A model generated the notes under the pieces. The model was not told the origin of the DNA and ran no database searches. It saw only the letters and a list, made by a program, of their open reading frames with translations. A program made the translations under genes and the position numbers. 39,862 nucleotides of DNA from NCBI GenBank assembly GCA_036270095.1, contig DATBDE010000116.1:1-39862 (forward strand), given 5' to 3'. Positions 1 to 10,373 of the stretch are shown in pieces. Position 1 is the stretch's first letter. Each line of letters opens with the position of its first letter. Source of the DNA: DATBDE01 sp036270095. GTDB taxonomy: Bacteria > Actinomycetota > Thermoleophilia > Solirubrobacterales > Solirubrobacteraceae.

Positions 1-216
1 GGCGGCGTCGACGGCCACCGAGGCCGCGAACAGGGCCACGTTCGGGCGCCTGAAGGTGCGCGCCCGCTCGATCTCCTTCTCGCTGAAATACGATGTGGCG
101 CTGACTTCGACCGGCTCGATGACGCCGGACCGGGGTCGCAGCAACCCGACGGCGGCCTCGGCCACCGCGACGGCGGCTACGAGCGAGAGCGAGAGGCGCC
201 GAGCTTTCCGGTCCAC
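1..216 (-). CDS. N-terminal fragment of a membrane protein, possibly an M48-family peptidase
   Basis: Reading leftwards from a GTG at 214-216, 72 codons stay open to the window edge, so the gene is cut off. The N-terminus is basic (VDRKARR), followed by one hydrophobic segment at about residues 8-24 and a charged stretch YFSEKEIERARTFRRP. That arrangement resembles the start of integral-membrane M48 zinc peptidases of Thermoleophilia, recalled from family knowledge. The HExxH motif that would prove it lies outside the window. Start choice: TAGTGT at 225-230 sits 8 nt upstream, matching the leaderless pattern of other genes here. An alternative GTG at 226-228 has a GAAGG sequence before it. 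The gene diverges from the phosphoesterase at 240. Confidence 0.4.
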   Translation of the reverse strand, partial: MDRKARRLSLSLVAAVAVAEAAVGLLRPRSGVIEPVEVSATSYFSEKEIERARTFRRPNVALFAASVAVDAA

Positions 217-239
217 GCGACCCCACACTACTTCCCTTC

Positions 240-971
240 ATGCGCGTCGCCATCGTCTCCGACATCCACGGCAACCAGCAGGCCTTCGATGCCATCATGG
301 AGGACGTCCGCAGCGTCGAGCACGACGCGATCTGGTGCCTGGGCGACCTCGTCGGCTACGGCGCCGACCCCGACGCCTGCGTGGAGCTCGCCCACGGGGA
401 GGCCGACCTGTGCCTGGTCGGCAACCACGACCTGGCCGTACGTGGCGACCTGCCGCTGACCGAGTTCTCGCGCGGCGCCGCCCTGGCGGCCGAGTGGACC
501 CGGCGCACGATGCAGGAGGGGAACCTCTCCTACCTCGGCGAGCTCGAGCCCGCCGACGTCCACCAGGCCGTCGGTCTCTACCACGCCAGCCCGCGCGACC
601 CGGTGTGGGAGTACGTGCTTTCGTCGCCGCTGGCCACCCTCTGCCTGGACGCCCAGCGCCACCGGGTGTGCATGATCGGCCATTCCCACGTCGCGCTGGC
701 CTTCGGGCGCGACGACGGGGCCCCGACCACGGGCGAGATCCGCGGCGCCGGCTCCGAGCAGGACATCTCGAGCGGGGAGTGGCTGCTGAACCCGGGCTCG
801 GTGGGCCAGCCCCGCGACGGTGATCCCCGAGCGGCCTGGCTGCTGCTCGACACCGACGAGTGGGTGGCCCGCTGGCGGCGGGTCCCGTACGACATCGGCG
901 CGGCAGCGGCGGCGATCCGGGCGGCCAACCTGCCCGAGGCGCTGGCCGAGCGCTTGCAATACGGGCAATGA
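240..971 (+). CDS. Calcineurin-like metallophosphoesterase
   Basis: A 243-aa cytoplasmic hydrolase of the calcineurin-like phosphoesterase superfamily. The two-metal centre is visible in order: SDIHGN near residue 8, a GDLVGYG block near 35, GNHD near 61 and GHSH near 148. The compact size and SDIHGN opening match the YfcE / diadenosine-tetraphosphatase-like group, which cleaves phosphodiesters or nucleotide polyphosphates. The substrate cannot be read from the sequence. The gene diverges from the fragment at 1-216 and is followed after 21 bp by the lipoprotein gene. It has no signal peptide. The family call is firm; the specific activity is open. Confidence 0.85.
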   Translation: MRVAIVSDIHGNQQAFDAIMEDVRSVEHDAIWCLGDLVGYGADPDACVELAHGEADLCLVGNHDLAVRGDLPLTEFSRGAALAAEWTRRTMQEGNLSYLGELEPADVHQAVGLYHASPRDPVWEYVLSSPLATLCLDAQRHRVCMIGHSHVALAFGRDDGAPTTGEIRGAGSEQDISSGEWLLNPGSVGQPRDGDPRAAWLLLDTDEWVARWRRVPYDIGAAAAAIRAANLPEALAERLQYGQ

Positions 972-992
972 GCCCGAGCAGGGCCTTCTAGC

Positions 993-1567
993 ATGCGGCG
1001 GCCGATGGGCAGAACCCTCCGGATCCTGCTTCCGTGCGCCCTCGGCCTCATCGCCGCGCTCCTCGTCTCCTGCGGGGATACGTCCCACCTGATCCCGGGC
1101 ACGGACGCCGACGCCATCAACCAGAACATCGACGCGGCCGCGTCGGCGTCGGGCGACGGCCGCTGCAGCCGCGCCGACTCCGCCGTCCAGCGCGCCCAGA
1201 CCCACGTCGAGCAGCTGCCGAGCAGCGTCGATCCCAAGCTCAAGGCCGACCTCGAGCAGGGCCTCGCACGCCTGCGCGCCACGGCGGCGTCCGAGTGCGC
1301 CGACAACCAGCAGCAGACAGAGACCACGGCGACCACCGAGAGCACGGCGTCCACGGAGTCGACCGAGAGCACCGCGTCGACCGAGTCGACCGAGAGCACC
1401 GCGTCGACGGAGTCGACCGAGACCCAGAACACCGAGACCCAGAACACGGACACCAGCGGCACGGATACGACCGGCGGCAACGGCAACAACGGCAACGGGA
1501 ACGGCAACGGCGGCGGCACCGACAACGGCCAGGGCCAGGGCGGCGGCAACGGGGGCACCTCGGCGCC

Positions 1568-1571
<4 letters not shown>
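993..1571 (+). CDS. Lipoprotein with Thr/Ser/Glu-rich and Gly/Asn-rich tail
   Basis: A 192-aa protein with no recognised family. Basic residues are followed by a hydrophobic stretch and LVSC, a typical lipobox with Cys at about residue 28, so a membrane-anchored lipoprotein is expected. Residues about 40-105 are predicted helical and hold one Cys pair (C53 and C97 by count). From about 105 the chain becomes low complexity, first TES/TAST repeats encoded by 27-nt DNA repeats, then GNGNGNG runs, which suggests a flexible wall-spanning tail. The start may instead be ATG 1005, which gives a more compact signal peptide. The stop overlaps the kinase start (ATGA), so the two are translationally coupled. 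The Thr/Ser-rich region could be a kinase substrate, which is inference. Confidence 0.75.
1334..1420 (+). repeat. 27-nt tandem repeats encoding TESTASTES units
   Basis: Three consecutive 27-nt units (1334-1360, 1361-1387, 1388-1414) plus a partial fourth differ by only a few substitutions. They encode the nine-residue T/S/E repeat of the lipoprotein. A 27-nt unit keeps frame, so copy number can change by slippage without breaking the gene. Confidence 0.8.
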
Positions 1572-2794
<1,223 letters not shown>

Positions 2795-2804
2795 GGTGCC
2801 GCGC

Positions 2805-3665
2805 GTGCCGGAGCCGCGCTACCAGCTCTCGGGCCGCGTGGCCCTGATCACCGGCCCGGCCCGCGGGATCGGCGCCGAGACGGCGCGCCAGCTGGCGGCC
2901 AAGGGCATGAAGCTCGGCCTCGCCGGCCTCGAGCCCGAGCGCATCCAGGCACTTGCCGCCGAGCTCCCCACCGACACGGCGACCTTCGAGTGCGACGTCA
3001 CCGACTGGGACGCGCTGCGCGCCGCGGTGGCGGGCACGGTCGAGCAGCTGGGCGGGATCGACGTGGTCATCGCCAACGCGGGCATCGCGCCCTGGGGCCC
3101 GATCCGCACCATCGAGCCCGAGGCGTTCGAGGCCACGATCGAGGTCAACCTGCTCGGCGTCTGGCGCACGATCCGCACCGCGCTGCCCCACGTGATCGAA
3201 CGCAAGGGCTACATCCTCCCCATCGCCTCGCTCGCCGCCGCCATCCACACGCCGATCATCGGCCACTACAACGCGGCCAAGGCCGGCGTCGAGGGCTTCG
3301 CCAACGCCCTGCGCATGGAGATGCGCCCGTACGGCGTCGACGTGGGCTGCGGCTACTTCGGCTTCCTCGACACCGACATGGTGCGCGCCCCCGAGTCCGA
3401 CGAGATCCTCGCCGAGGAGGAGTTCGCGAACTCGCGCGCCGCGTTCGGTCAGCCCGCGCCGGTGAGCAAGGGCGTGGAGAAGATCGTGCGCGGCATCGAG
3501 GGCCGCTCGCGCCGCGTGTACTACCCGCCGTGGATCATCGCGCCGCTGCTGGCCCCGGCGCAGTTCCAGCGCCTGATCGAGCTCGGCATGGCCCGCCGCG
3601 GGGTGTTCGAGACGATCAGGAAGCTGGACGAGCGGGCGCAGCGGCGGGCGCAGAGCCCCGTCTGA
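2805..3665 (+). CDS. Short-chain dehydrogenase/reductase (SDR)
   Basis: A 286-aa classical SDR, an NAD(P)-dependent oxidoreductase of unknown substrate. The Rossmann fold is visible as TGPARGIG (the TGxxxGIG dinucleotide loop), CDVTDWD, NAGIAPWG, a catalytic Ser in LPIASLAA and the catalytic pair YNAAK (YxxxK). The C-terminal part (YYPPWIIAPLL) is hydrophobic and could touch a membrane or a lipid-like substrate. An upstream GTG (2796) would add three residues, but the -10-like TAGGGT 7 nt before 2805 favours 2805. The last 50 bp overlap the 3' end of tgt on the other strand. Confidence 0.9.
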   Translation: MPEPRYQLSGRVALITGPARGIGAETARQLAAKGMKLGLAGLEPERIQALAAELPTDTATFECDVTDWDALRAAVAGTVEQLGGIDVVIANAGIAPWGPIRTIEPEAFEATIEVNLLGVWRTIRTALPHVIERKGYILPIASLAAAIHTPIIGHYNAAKAGVEGFANALRMEMRPYGVDVGCGYFGFLDTDMVRAPESDEILAEEEFANSRAAFGQPAPVSKGVEKIVRGIEGRSRRVYYPPWIIAPLLAPAQFQRLIELGMARRGVFETIRKLDERAQRRAQSPV

Positions 3666-4836
3666 ACGCGTCCACCGCGTCGGCCAGCCGGTCAGAGGCG
3701 ATGGCGGCGCGCAGCTCGGCCATCAGGCCGGACACGAAGGTCAGGTTGTGCAGCGTCACCAGCCGCTGGCCCAGCAGCTCGCCGGCCTTGAGCAGGTGGC
3801 GCAGGTAAGCGCGCGAGTAGCCGCCCGCGCAGGCCGGGCATGCGCAGCCGTCGAGAATCGGCTCGGGGCTGTGCCGGTGGCGCGCCTTGACCAGGTCCAC
3901 GCGCCAGCGCGCGTCGGGCTCGGGCACGATGGCCACGCCGTGCCGCCCCAGGCGCGTGGGCATGGCGCAGTCGAAGGTGTCGACGCCGAGCTCCACGCCG
4001 CGCAGCAGGTCGTCGATGTCGCCGATGCCGAGCAGGTGGCGGGGCTTGCGGTCGGCCCCGCTGCCCGGGGCCGGCGTCGACCACGCCACCACCGCGTACA
4101 TCTGCTCCTTGTGCTGCCCGAGTGAGCCGCCGATGGCGATGCCGTCGCACGCGCTGTCGGCCACGGACGCGGTGGAGAAGTCGCGCAGGTCCTCGTAGAC
4201 GCCGCCCTGGACGATCCCGTAGACGAGCTGGTCGGCGGGGCCGTGCTCGCGGTGCCAGTCCAGGCAGCGCTGCTGCCAGCGGTGCGTGCGCTCGGTCGAG
4301 CGGGCGGTGTACTCGCGGGTGGCGTGGAATGGGGTGCACTCGTCGAAGGTCAGCGCGATGTCGCTGTGCAGCGCGGCCTGGACCGCCATCGACTCCTCCG
4401 GGCCCATGAAGCGCTCGGAGCCGTCGACGTAGGAGCGGAAGCGCACGCCGGCTTCGGCGATGTTCAGCACCGCGCCCTCGCCGCCCGTCTTCTTGCCCGT
4501 GCCCTTGATCTCGTCCGCCACCGTCCCGTAGCCCATCGAGAAGACCTGGAAGCCGCCGGAGTCGGTGATGATCGGGCCGTCCCAGCCCATGAAGCCGTGC
4601 AGGCCCCCGAGCTCGTCGATCAGCTCGGGCCCGGGCTGGAGCATGAGGTGGAACGTGTTGCCGAGCACCATGTCGAAGCCGAGCCCCGCCACCTCGTGCG
4701 GCTCCAGCCCGCGCACCGAGCCCTTGGTGGCCAGCGGGACGAAGGCGGGGGTGCGGACGTTGCCGTGCGCGGTGTGCAGCAGGCCGGTGCGGGCGCGAGA
4801 CCCGGGATCGGTGGCCGTGATGGTCAGGGCGGACAT
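3616..4836 (-). CDS. tgt: tRNA-guanine transglycosylase
   Basis: A 406-aa enzyme that exchanges guanine-34 for a queuosine precursor in GUN-anticodon tRNAs. The substrate-pocket Asp lies in TDSGGFQVFS, the Asp nucleophile in FDCAMPTRLGR, and VQGGV and GGSLG line the base pocket. The zinc site is CACPAC, with a further Cys and His downstream (the C-x-C-x2-C...H arrangement). The C-terminus is about 25 residues longer than usual and Ala/Pro-rich; that extension overlaps the convergent SDR gene. No queuosine-synthesis genes are adjacent, so the substrate could be preQ1 or salvaged queuine. The start ATG 4834-4836 is divergent from the redoxin gene, only 23 bp away. Confidence 0.95.
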   Translation of the reverse strand: MSALTITATDPGSRARTGLLHTAHGNVRTPAFVPLATKGSVRGLEPHEVAGLGFDMVLGNTFHLMLQPGPELIDELGGLHGFMGWDGPIITDSGGFQVFSMGYGTVADEIKGTGKKTGGEGAVLNIAEAGVRFRSYVDGSERFMGPEESMAVQAALHSDIALTFDECTPFHATREYTARSTERTHRWQQRCLDWHREHGPADQLVYGIVQGGVYEDLRDFSTASVADSACDGIAIGGSLGQHKEQMYAVVAWSTPAPGSGADRKPRHLLGIGDIDDLLRGVELGVDTFDCAMPTRLGRHGVAIVPEPDARWRVDLVKARHRHSPEPILDGCACPACAGGYSRAYLRHLLKAGELLGQRLVTLHNLTFVSGLMAELRAAIASDRLADAVDAFRRGSAPAAAPARPAS

Positions 4837-4846
4837 GCGGGTTGCG

Positions 4847-4852
4847 TATCTT
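4847..4852 (+). promoter_or_regulatory. TANNNT -10 box (TATCTT), leaderless promoter of the redoxin gene
   Basis: TATCTT ends 7 nt before ATG 4860 in the 23-bp gap between the divergent tgt and redoxin genes. There is no room for a normal 5' leader. Confidence 0.45.
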
Positions 4853-4859
4853 GGCGGGC

Positions 4860-5387
4860 ATGCACGAGATCGGTGACCAGATCCCGGCGTTCGAGCTGCC
4901 GGACACCCGGGGTGCCGCTCATGCGGCGCCGCTCGACGAGGCCCCGCCCGCGACCGTCGTGGTCGTGATGTGCAACCACTGCCCCTACGTCGTGGCCTGG
5001 AACCCGCGCCTGAAGGCCGTGGCCGAGGACTATGGCGACCGCGGGGTGCGCTTCCTCGGCATCAACGCCAACGACGTCAACCGCTACCCGGCCGACTCGC
5101 CCGACCGGATGCGCGAGTTCGTCGACTACAACGCCTGGCCCTTCCCCTACCTCTACGACGAGAGCCAGGACGTCGCCCGGGCCCTGGACGCGCTCGTGAC
5201 CCCGCACGTGTTCGTGTACGACGGCGACCAGCGCCTCGTCTACCACGGCGCGCCCGACGGCGACCACCGGGACCCGGGCCAGGACGCCGCCTGGCTGCGC
5301 ACGGCGATCGACGCGACGCTACGGAGCGAGACCGTGGACCCGGCGGTCACACGGCCGCGCGGCTGCAGCGTGAAGTGGAAGGCCTGA
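4860..5387 (+). CDS. Thioredoxin-fold redoxin (AhpC/TSA-like)
   Basis: A 175-aa cytoplasmic thioredoxin-fold protein. MCNHCPYV (C38-x2-C41) replaces the Trx CGPC motif. The remainder (FLGINANDVNRYP, FPYLYDESQDVA, TPHVFVYD with the cis-Pro, and a C-terminal RPRGCSVKWK) is the signature of a widespread redoxin family related to AhpC/TSA and ResA. A thiol reductase or peroxidase role is expected, but no substrate is known. ATG 4860 was chosen because the family begins near this residue and a TATCTT box lies 7 nt upstream; a TTG at 4842 is less likely. The gene ends 20 bp from the convergent MarR gene. Confidence 0.85.
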   Translation: MHEIGDQIPAFELPDTRGAAHAAPLDEAPPATVVVVMCNHCPYVVAWNPRLKAVAEDYGDRGVRFLGINANDVNRYPADSPDRMREFVDYNAWPFPYLYDESQDVARALDALVTPHVFVYDGDQRLVYHGAPDGDHRDPGQDAAWLRTAIDATLRSETVDPAVTRPRGCSVKWKA

Positions 5388-5407
5388 GGGCCAGGCCCAC
5401 CGCAACA

Positions 5408-5857
5408 TCACGTCTGTAGGCGTTCCCAGAACACCGCCAGCTCGCGCAGCTCGTCGTCGCTGAACCGGCTCAGGAAGCGCCGGCGCACGCTCTCGCGGTG
5501 CAACGGCTGGGCCTCGCGCAGGCGCCCGCGCCCGGTCTCGGTGAGGACGGCGTAGGCGCCGCGGGCGTCCGAGGCGCACTGCTCGCGCTCGATCAGGCCC
5601 TCGCGCTGCAGCCGGTCGACCAGCCGGGTCAAGCCGCTGCGGCTGAGCACGACGGCGTCGGCGAGGTCGCGCATGCGCATACGGCCGTGGGCCTGGTCGG
5701 CGAGGTTCGTGAGGACGTCGTAGGACGTCAGCGGCAGCTGGTGCTGCGCCTCGAGGTCGGCGTCGAGCTCCTTGACGAGGGCGGAGTGAGCGCGGAGAAA
5801 CCCGCGCCACGCCGCCAGCTCGGCGTTGGTGAATGCATAGACGGTTTGGGTTGGCAC
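5408..5857 (-). CDS. MarR-family transcriptional regulator
   Basis: A 149-aa dimeric winged-helix regulator. The central part (LTSYDVLTNLADQ, then MRMRDLADAVVLSRSGLTRLVDRLQREGLIERE) is the MarR DNA-binding domain, followed by the wing CASDARGAYAVLTETGR. The flanking helices form the dimer interface. GTG 5855-5857 is preferred because AAGGAG (plus 5866-5871) lies 8 nt upstream; the upstream TTG at 5881 would place that Shine-Dalgarno inside the gene. It follows gpmI by 24 bp on the same strand. The palindrome at 5870-5881 immediately upstream is a candidate autoregulatory operator. The ligand is unknown. Confidence 0.9.
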   Translation of the reverse strand: MPTQTVYAFTNAELAAWRGFLRAHSALVKELDADLEAQHQLPLTSYDVLTNLADQAHGRMRMRDLADAVVLSRSGLTRLVDRLQREGLIEREQCASDARGAYAVLTETGRGRLREAQPLHRESVRRRFLSRFSDDELRELAVFWERLQT

Positions 5858-5869
5858 CTCGACCACTCC

Positions 5870-5881
5870 TTGCGCGCGCAA
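5870..5881. promoter_or_regulatory. Perfect 12-bp palindrome, candidate MarR operator
   Basis: TTGCGCGCGCAA is perfectly self-complementary and overlaps the Shine-Dalgarno region of the MarR gene. MarR proteins bind short palindromes with TTG/CAA ends and often repress themselves, so this is a candidate operator. CG-repeat palindromes also arise by chance in such GC-rich DNA. Confidence 0.3.
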
Positions 5882-7420
5882 CTACTGTACCAGCGAGGTC
5901 CCTGTCATCTCCACCGGCTTTTCCTGGCCGAGGAGATCGAGGATCGTCGGCGCGACGTCGGCGAGGATCCCGCCGGCGCGCAGCGACAGGCCGGGCACGG
6001 TAACGATCACCGGGACGGGGTTCAGCGAATGCGCCGTGTTGGGCGAGCCGTCGCCGTTGAGCATGTGGTCGCAGTTCCCGTGGTCGGCGGTGATGAGGCA
6101 GGCGCCGGCCGACGCCTCCACCGCCGCGACGACCTCGGCCAGGCAGCCGTCCACGGTCTCCACCGCCTTGACCGCGGCGGGGATCACTCCGGTGTGGCCG
6201 ACCATGTCCGGGTTGGCGAAGTTGATGATCCCGAACCCGTAGCCGCCCTCCTGCCAGTGGCGGACGAACGCGTCCGCGGCGGCGTGCGCGCTCATCTCCG
6301 GCTTGTGGTCGTAGGTGGGGACGTCGCGCGGCGAAGGCACGAGCTCCCGGTCCTCGCCACTGTGGGGGTCCTCGTCGCCGCCGTTGAAGAAGTAGGTCAC
6401 GTGGGCGTACTTCTCGGTCTCGGCCACATGGAGCTGGCGGATGCCGCGGTCGGCGAGCACGCTGGCCAGCGTGGCCTTTGGCCGCTCCTGCGGGAACGCG
6501 ACGGGGTAGGACCAGTCCTCCTCGTAGGAGGCCATGGTCGCCAGCCGCGCGATCGGGGCCCGGCCGCCGCGGTCGACAAAGGCGTCAGACCCCGTTGAGC
6601 GTGGTTCAGGGTTTGGCTCGGCCAGCGCGCGCACGATCTGGCGCATGCGGTCCGGGCGGAAGTTGAAGCAGATGACCGAGTCCTGGTCGCGGATGCGCGC
6701 CTCGTCGCCGACCAGCGTCGGGGTGATGAACTCGTCGGTCTCGTCGCGCTCGTAGGCTTGCTCGACCGCCGCGACGCCGGTGTCGGCGTGGTGCGGCGCG
6801 CGGCCTCCGACGATGAGGTCGTAGGCCTGCTGGGTGCGGTCCCAGCGCCTGTCGCGGTCCATGGCGAAGTAGCGGCCGACGACCGAGCCGACGCGGGCGT
6901 TGCCGGCCTCGCCGCACCAACTTTCGACCGCTTCAAGGTAGCCGGCGCCACCGGTGGGGGAGGTGTCGCGGCCGTCGGTGAACGCGTGCACGACGACCTC
7001 GGGGGCGCCGAGCGCAGCGCCCATGGCGATGAGCCCGCGCAGATGCTCCCAGCCCGAGTGGACGCCGCCGTCGGAGACCAGGCCGAGCAGGTGCACGCGC
7101 TCGGCGTTCGTGAACGCCTCGACCAGCACCTTGTTCTGCTGCAACGAGCCGTCGCGGGCGGCATCGTCGATCTTCGTCAGGTCCTGCTTGACCACGGCGC
7201 CGGCGCCCAGGTTGAGGTGCCCGACCTCGGAGTTGCCCATCTGCCCTTCGGGCAGGCCGACCGCGGCGCCGGAGGCGTCGAGCTGCGTGTGCGGGTAGCG
7301 CTCCCACAGCTCGTCGAACACCGGCGTGTCGGCCAGCGAGATCGCGTTGCCGGGCCCGTCCGGCCCGATCCCCCAGCCGTCGAGGACGACGAGGCAGACG
7401 GCCGGCAGCGCCTCCGTCAC
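5882..7420 (-). CDS. gpmI: 2,3-bisphosphoglycerate-independent phosphoglycerate mutase
   Basis: A 512-aa, usual-length iPGM that interconverts 3- and 2-phosphoglycerate through a phosphoserine. The alkaline-phosphatase-fold metal site begins with Asp14 (VVLDGWG). The catalytic Ser64 lies in GQMGNSEVGHLN, and later metal ligands appear in NFANPDMVGHTG and ITADHGNCDHM. It starts at GTG 7420 with a 4-bp GTGA overlap with tpiA. The gap-pgk-tpiA-gpmI operon therefore covers lower glycolysis down to 2-phosphoglycerate. In many actinobacteria secG follows tpiA; here gpmI takes that place. Confidence 0.97.
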   Translation of the reverse strand: MTEALPAVCLVVLDGWGIGPDGPGNAISLADTPVFDELWERYPHTQLDASGAAVGLPEGQMGNSEVGHLNLGAGAVVKQDLTKIDDAARDGSLQQNKVLVEAFTNAERVHLLGLVSDGGVHSGWEHLRGLIAMGAALGAPEVVVHAFTDGRDTSPTGGAGYLEAVESWCGEAGNARVGSVVGRYFAMDRDRRWDRTQQAYDLIVGGRAPHHADTGVAAVEQAYERDETDEFITPTLVGDEARIRDQDSVICFNFRPDRMRQIVRALAEPNPEPRSTGSDAFVDRGGRAPIARLATMASYEEDWSYPVAFPQERPKATLASVLADRGIRQLHVAETEKYAHVTYFFNGGDEDPHSGEDRELVPSPRDVPTYDHKPEMSAHAAADAFVRHWQEGGYGFGIINFANPDMVGHTGVIPAAVKAVETVDGCLAEVVAAVEASAGACLITADHGNCDHMLNGDGSPNTAHSLNPVPVIVTVPGLSLRAGGILADVAPTILDLLGQEKPVEMTGTSLVQ

Positions 7421-8166
7421 GCCGCCCCGACGATCGTCGCGAGCGACTCGACCTCGAGCGAGCCGCCGCCGACGAGGGCGCCGTCGACGTCGGGTAGTCC
7501 GAGCAGCTCGGAAGCGTTGTCGGCCTTGACCGAGCCGCCGTAGAGGATGCGCACCCGCTCGGCCTGCTCGGGCGACCGGTCGCCGACCAGCGCGCGCACG
7601 AAGGCGATGGCCTCCTGGGCCTGCTCGGGCGTGGCCACGAGGCCGGTGCCGATGGCCCAGATGGGCTCGTAGGCGATGACCACCTCGGCCAGCCGCCCGT
7701 CGGCCACGCCGTGCAGGCCCTCCTGGACCTGGTGGCGCAGCTTGCGCTGGGTGTCGCCGGCCTCGCGCTCGGCCTCGGTCTCCCCCACGCACAGGATCGG
7801 CTCCAGGCCGGCGTCGAGCGCGACCGCCACCTTCTTGGTCAGCGCCTTGTCGGTCTCGCAGAACAGCTCCCGCCGCTCGGAATGCCCGAGCACGACGCCG
7901 CTGACGTCGAGCTCGGTGAGCATCGGCGCCGAGACCTCGCCGGTGAACGCGCCCGACGGCTCCTCGTGCATGTTCTGCGCGTAGATGGCCACGCCGGTGC
8001 CGCGGGTCTCCTCGACCAGCGGGCCCAGCGCCGTGAACGGCGCGCAGAGGCCCACGTCGCAGGTGTGGCCGGCGATGCGCGGCAGCAGCGCGCGCACGAA
8101 CGCCTCGGCCTCGCCGGTGGTCTTGTTCATCTTCCAGTTGCCGGCGATCAGCGGGGTGCGGGTCAT
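7417..8166 (-). CDS. tpiA: Triosephosphate isomerase
   Basis: A 249-aa TIM-barrel enzyme interconverting dihydroxyacetone phosphate and glyceraldehyde-3-phosphate. Catalytic residues are all present: Lys12 (NWKMN), His95 (LGHSERR) and Glu167 (AYEPIWAIGTG), followed by the phosphate-binding YGGSV and a GALVGGGSL end. It is joined to pgk by an ATGA overlap and to gpmI by a GTGA overlap, so it is translated as part of a polycistron. Confidence 0.98.
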   Translation of the reverse strand: MTRTPLIAGNWKMNKTTGEAEAFVRALLPRIAGHTCDVGLCAPFTALGPLVEETRGTGVAIYAQNMHEEPSGAFTGEVSAPMLTELDVSGVVLGHSERRELFCETDKALTKKVAVALDAGLEPILCVGETEAEREAGDTQRKLRHQVQEGLHGVADGRLAEVVIAYEPIWAIGTGLVATPEQAQEAIAFVRALVGDRSPEQAERVRILYGGSVKADNASELLGLPDVDGALVGGGSLEVESLATIVGAA

Positions 8167-9328
8167 CGCAAGGCCTCCACTCCGGGCAGCGTCTTGCCCT
8201 CGACGAGCTCGAGCGAGGCGCCCCCGCCGGTCGAGAGGTGGGTCACGGCGTCGGCGAGCCCGAAGCGGTGCAGCGCGGCGGCGCTGTCGCCGCCGCCGAC
8301 GACGGTCTCGGCCGGCGAATCCGCCACCGCCTGGGCCACGACCTTTGTGCCGGCGGCGAACGGCGCGAGCTCGAACGCCCCCATCGGCCCGTTCCAGAAC
8401 ACCGTGCCGGCGCCGGCGATGTCCTGCGCGTAGCGCTCGGCCGTGCGCGGCCCGATGTCCAGGCCCATCCAGCCGGCGGGCACGTCGACGCCGTCGAGCG
8501 GGCGCACCTCGGCGTCGGCGTCGAAGCGGTCGCCGAGCACGAGGTCGACCGGCAGCTCGAAGCGGCACCGCGCGCGGTCGGCCGCCGCCAGCGCGCGCTG
8601 CGCGGGCTCGAGGTCGTCCTCCGAGCACTTGGAGTCGCCGATGGTGTGGCCCTGCACGGACAGGAACGGGAAGGCCATGGCGCCGCCGATGAGCAGCGCG
8701 TCGGCGACCTCGAGGAAGCGGTCGATGACGCCGATCTTGTCCGTCACCTTGGCCCCGCCCAGCACCGCGACGAGGGGACGGCGGGGCGACTTGAACAGCC
8801 CTTCGAGGGTGTCGACCTCGCGCTCGAGCAGCCGCCCGGCCGCGTGCTGGGCCACGAGGTGGGCGACGCCCTCGGTCGAGGCGTGCGCGCGGTGGGCCGT
8901 GCCGAAGGCGTCGTTGACGTACACGTCGGCCAGATCGGCCAGGCCGTGCGCGAGCCCGGGGTCGTCCCTGGTCTCGCCGGGCTCGTAGCGGACGTTCTCG
9001 AGCATGAGCACGTCGCCGGGCCGGAGCGCGTCGGCCTCGGCGCGCACCTCGTCGCCGACCACGCCCGGCGCGAGCTGCACCCGGGCCTGGATCAGCTCCC
9101 CCAGCCGCTGCGCGGCCGGGCGCAGCGACAGCTCGGGCTCACGGTCCTTGGGCCGGCCCAGGTGCGAGGCGAGCACGAGCTTGGCCCCGCGTCCGCGCAG
9201 CTCCTCGATGGTCGGGAGGGCGGCGCGGATGCGGGTGTCGTCGGTGATGTGGCCGTCGTCGAGCGGGACGTTGAAGTCGACCCGCAGGAGGACGCGCTTG
9301 TCCTCGACGTCGACATCGTCGAGCGTCT

Positions 9329-9332
<4 letters not shown>
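8163..9332 (-). CDS. pgk: Phosphoglycerate kinase
   Basis: A 389-aa two-domain kinase of standard length producing ATP from 1,3-bisphosphoglycerate. Recognisable blocks are RVLLRVDFNVP (substrate site), LASHLGRPKD, LLENVRY-like MLENVRYEPGE, AVLGGAKVTDK (hinge), FWNGPMGAFE and GGGDSAAAL (nucleotide site). GTG 9332 overlaps the gap stop by 4 bp, and the stop overlaps the tpiA ATG. Confidence 0.98.
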
Positions 9333-10330
<998 letters not shown>

Positions 10331-10366
10331 TGTCGGTCCCTTCGTGTGTGCGTGCGAGGGCGGGTG

Positions 10367-10372
10367 AGGCTA
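10367..10372 (-). promoter_or_regulatory. -10-like TAGCCT upstream of gap
   Basis: On the minus strand TAGCCT follows directly after the rapZ stop codon and lies 36 nt before the gap ATG. A GAAGGGA Shine-Dalgarno is found in between. This would give the glycolytic operon a leadered promoter, unlike the leaderless genes elsewhere. No clear -35 box is visible. Confidence 0.35.
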
Positions 10373-10373
10373 T

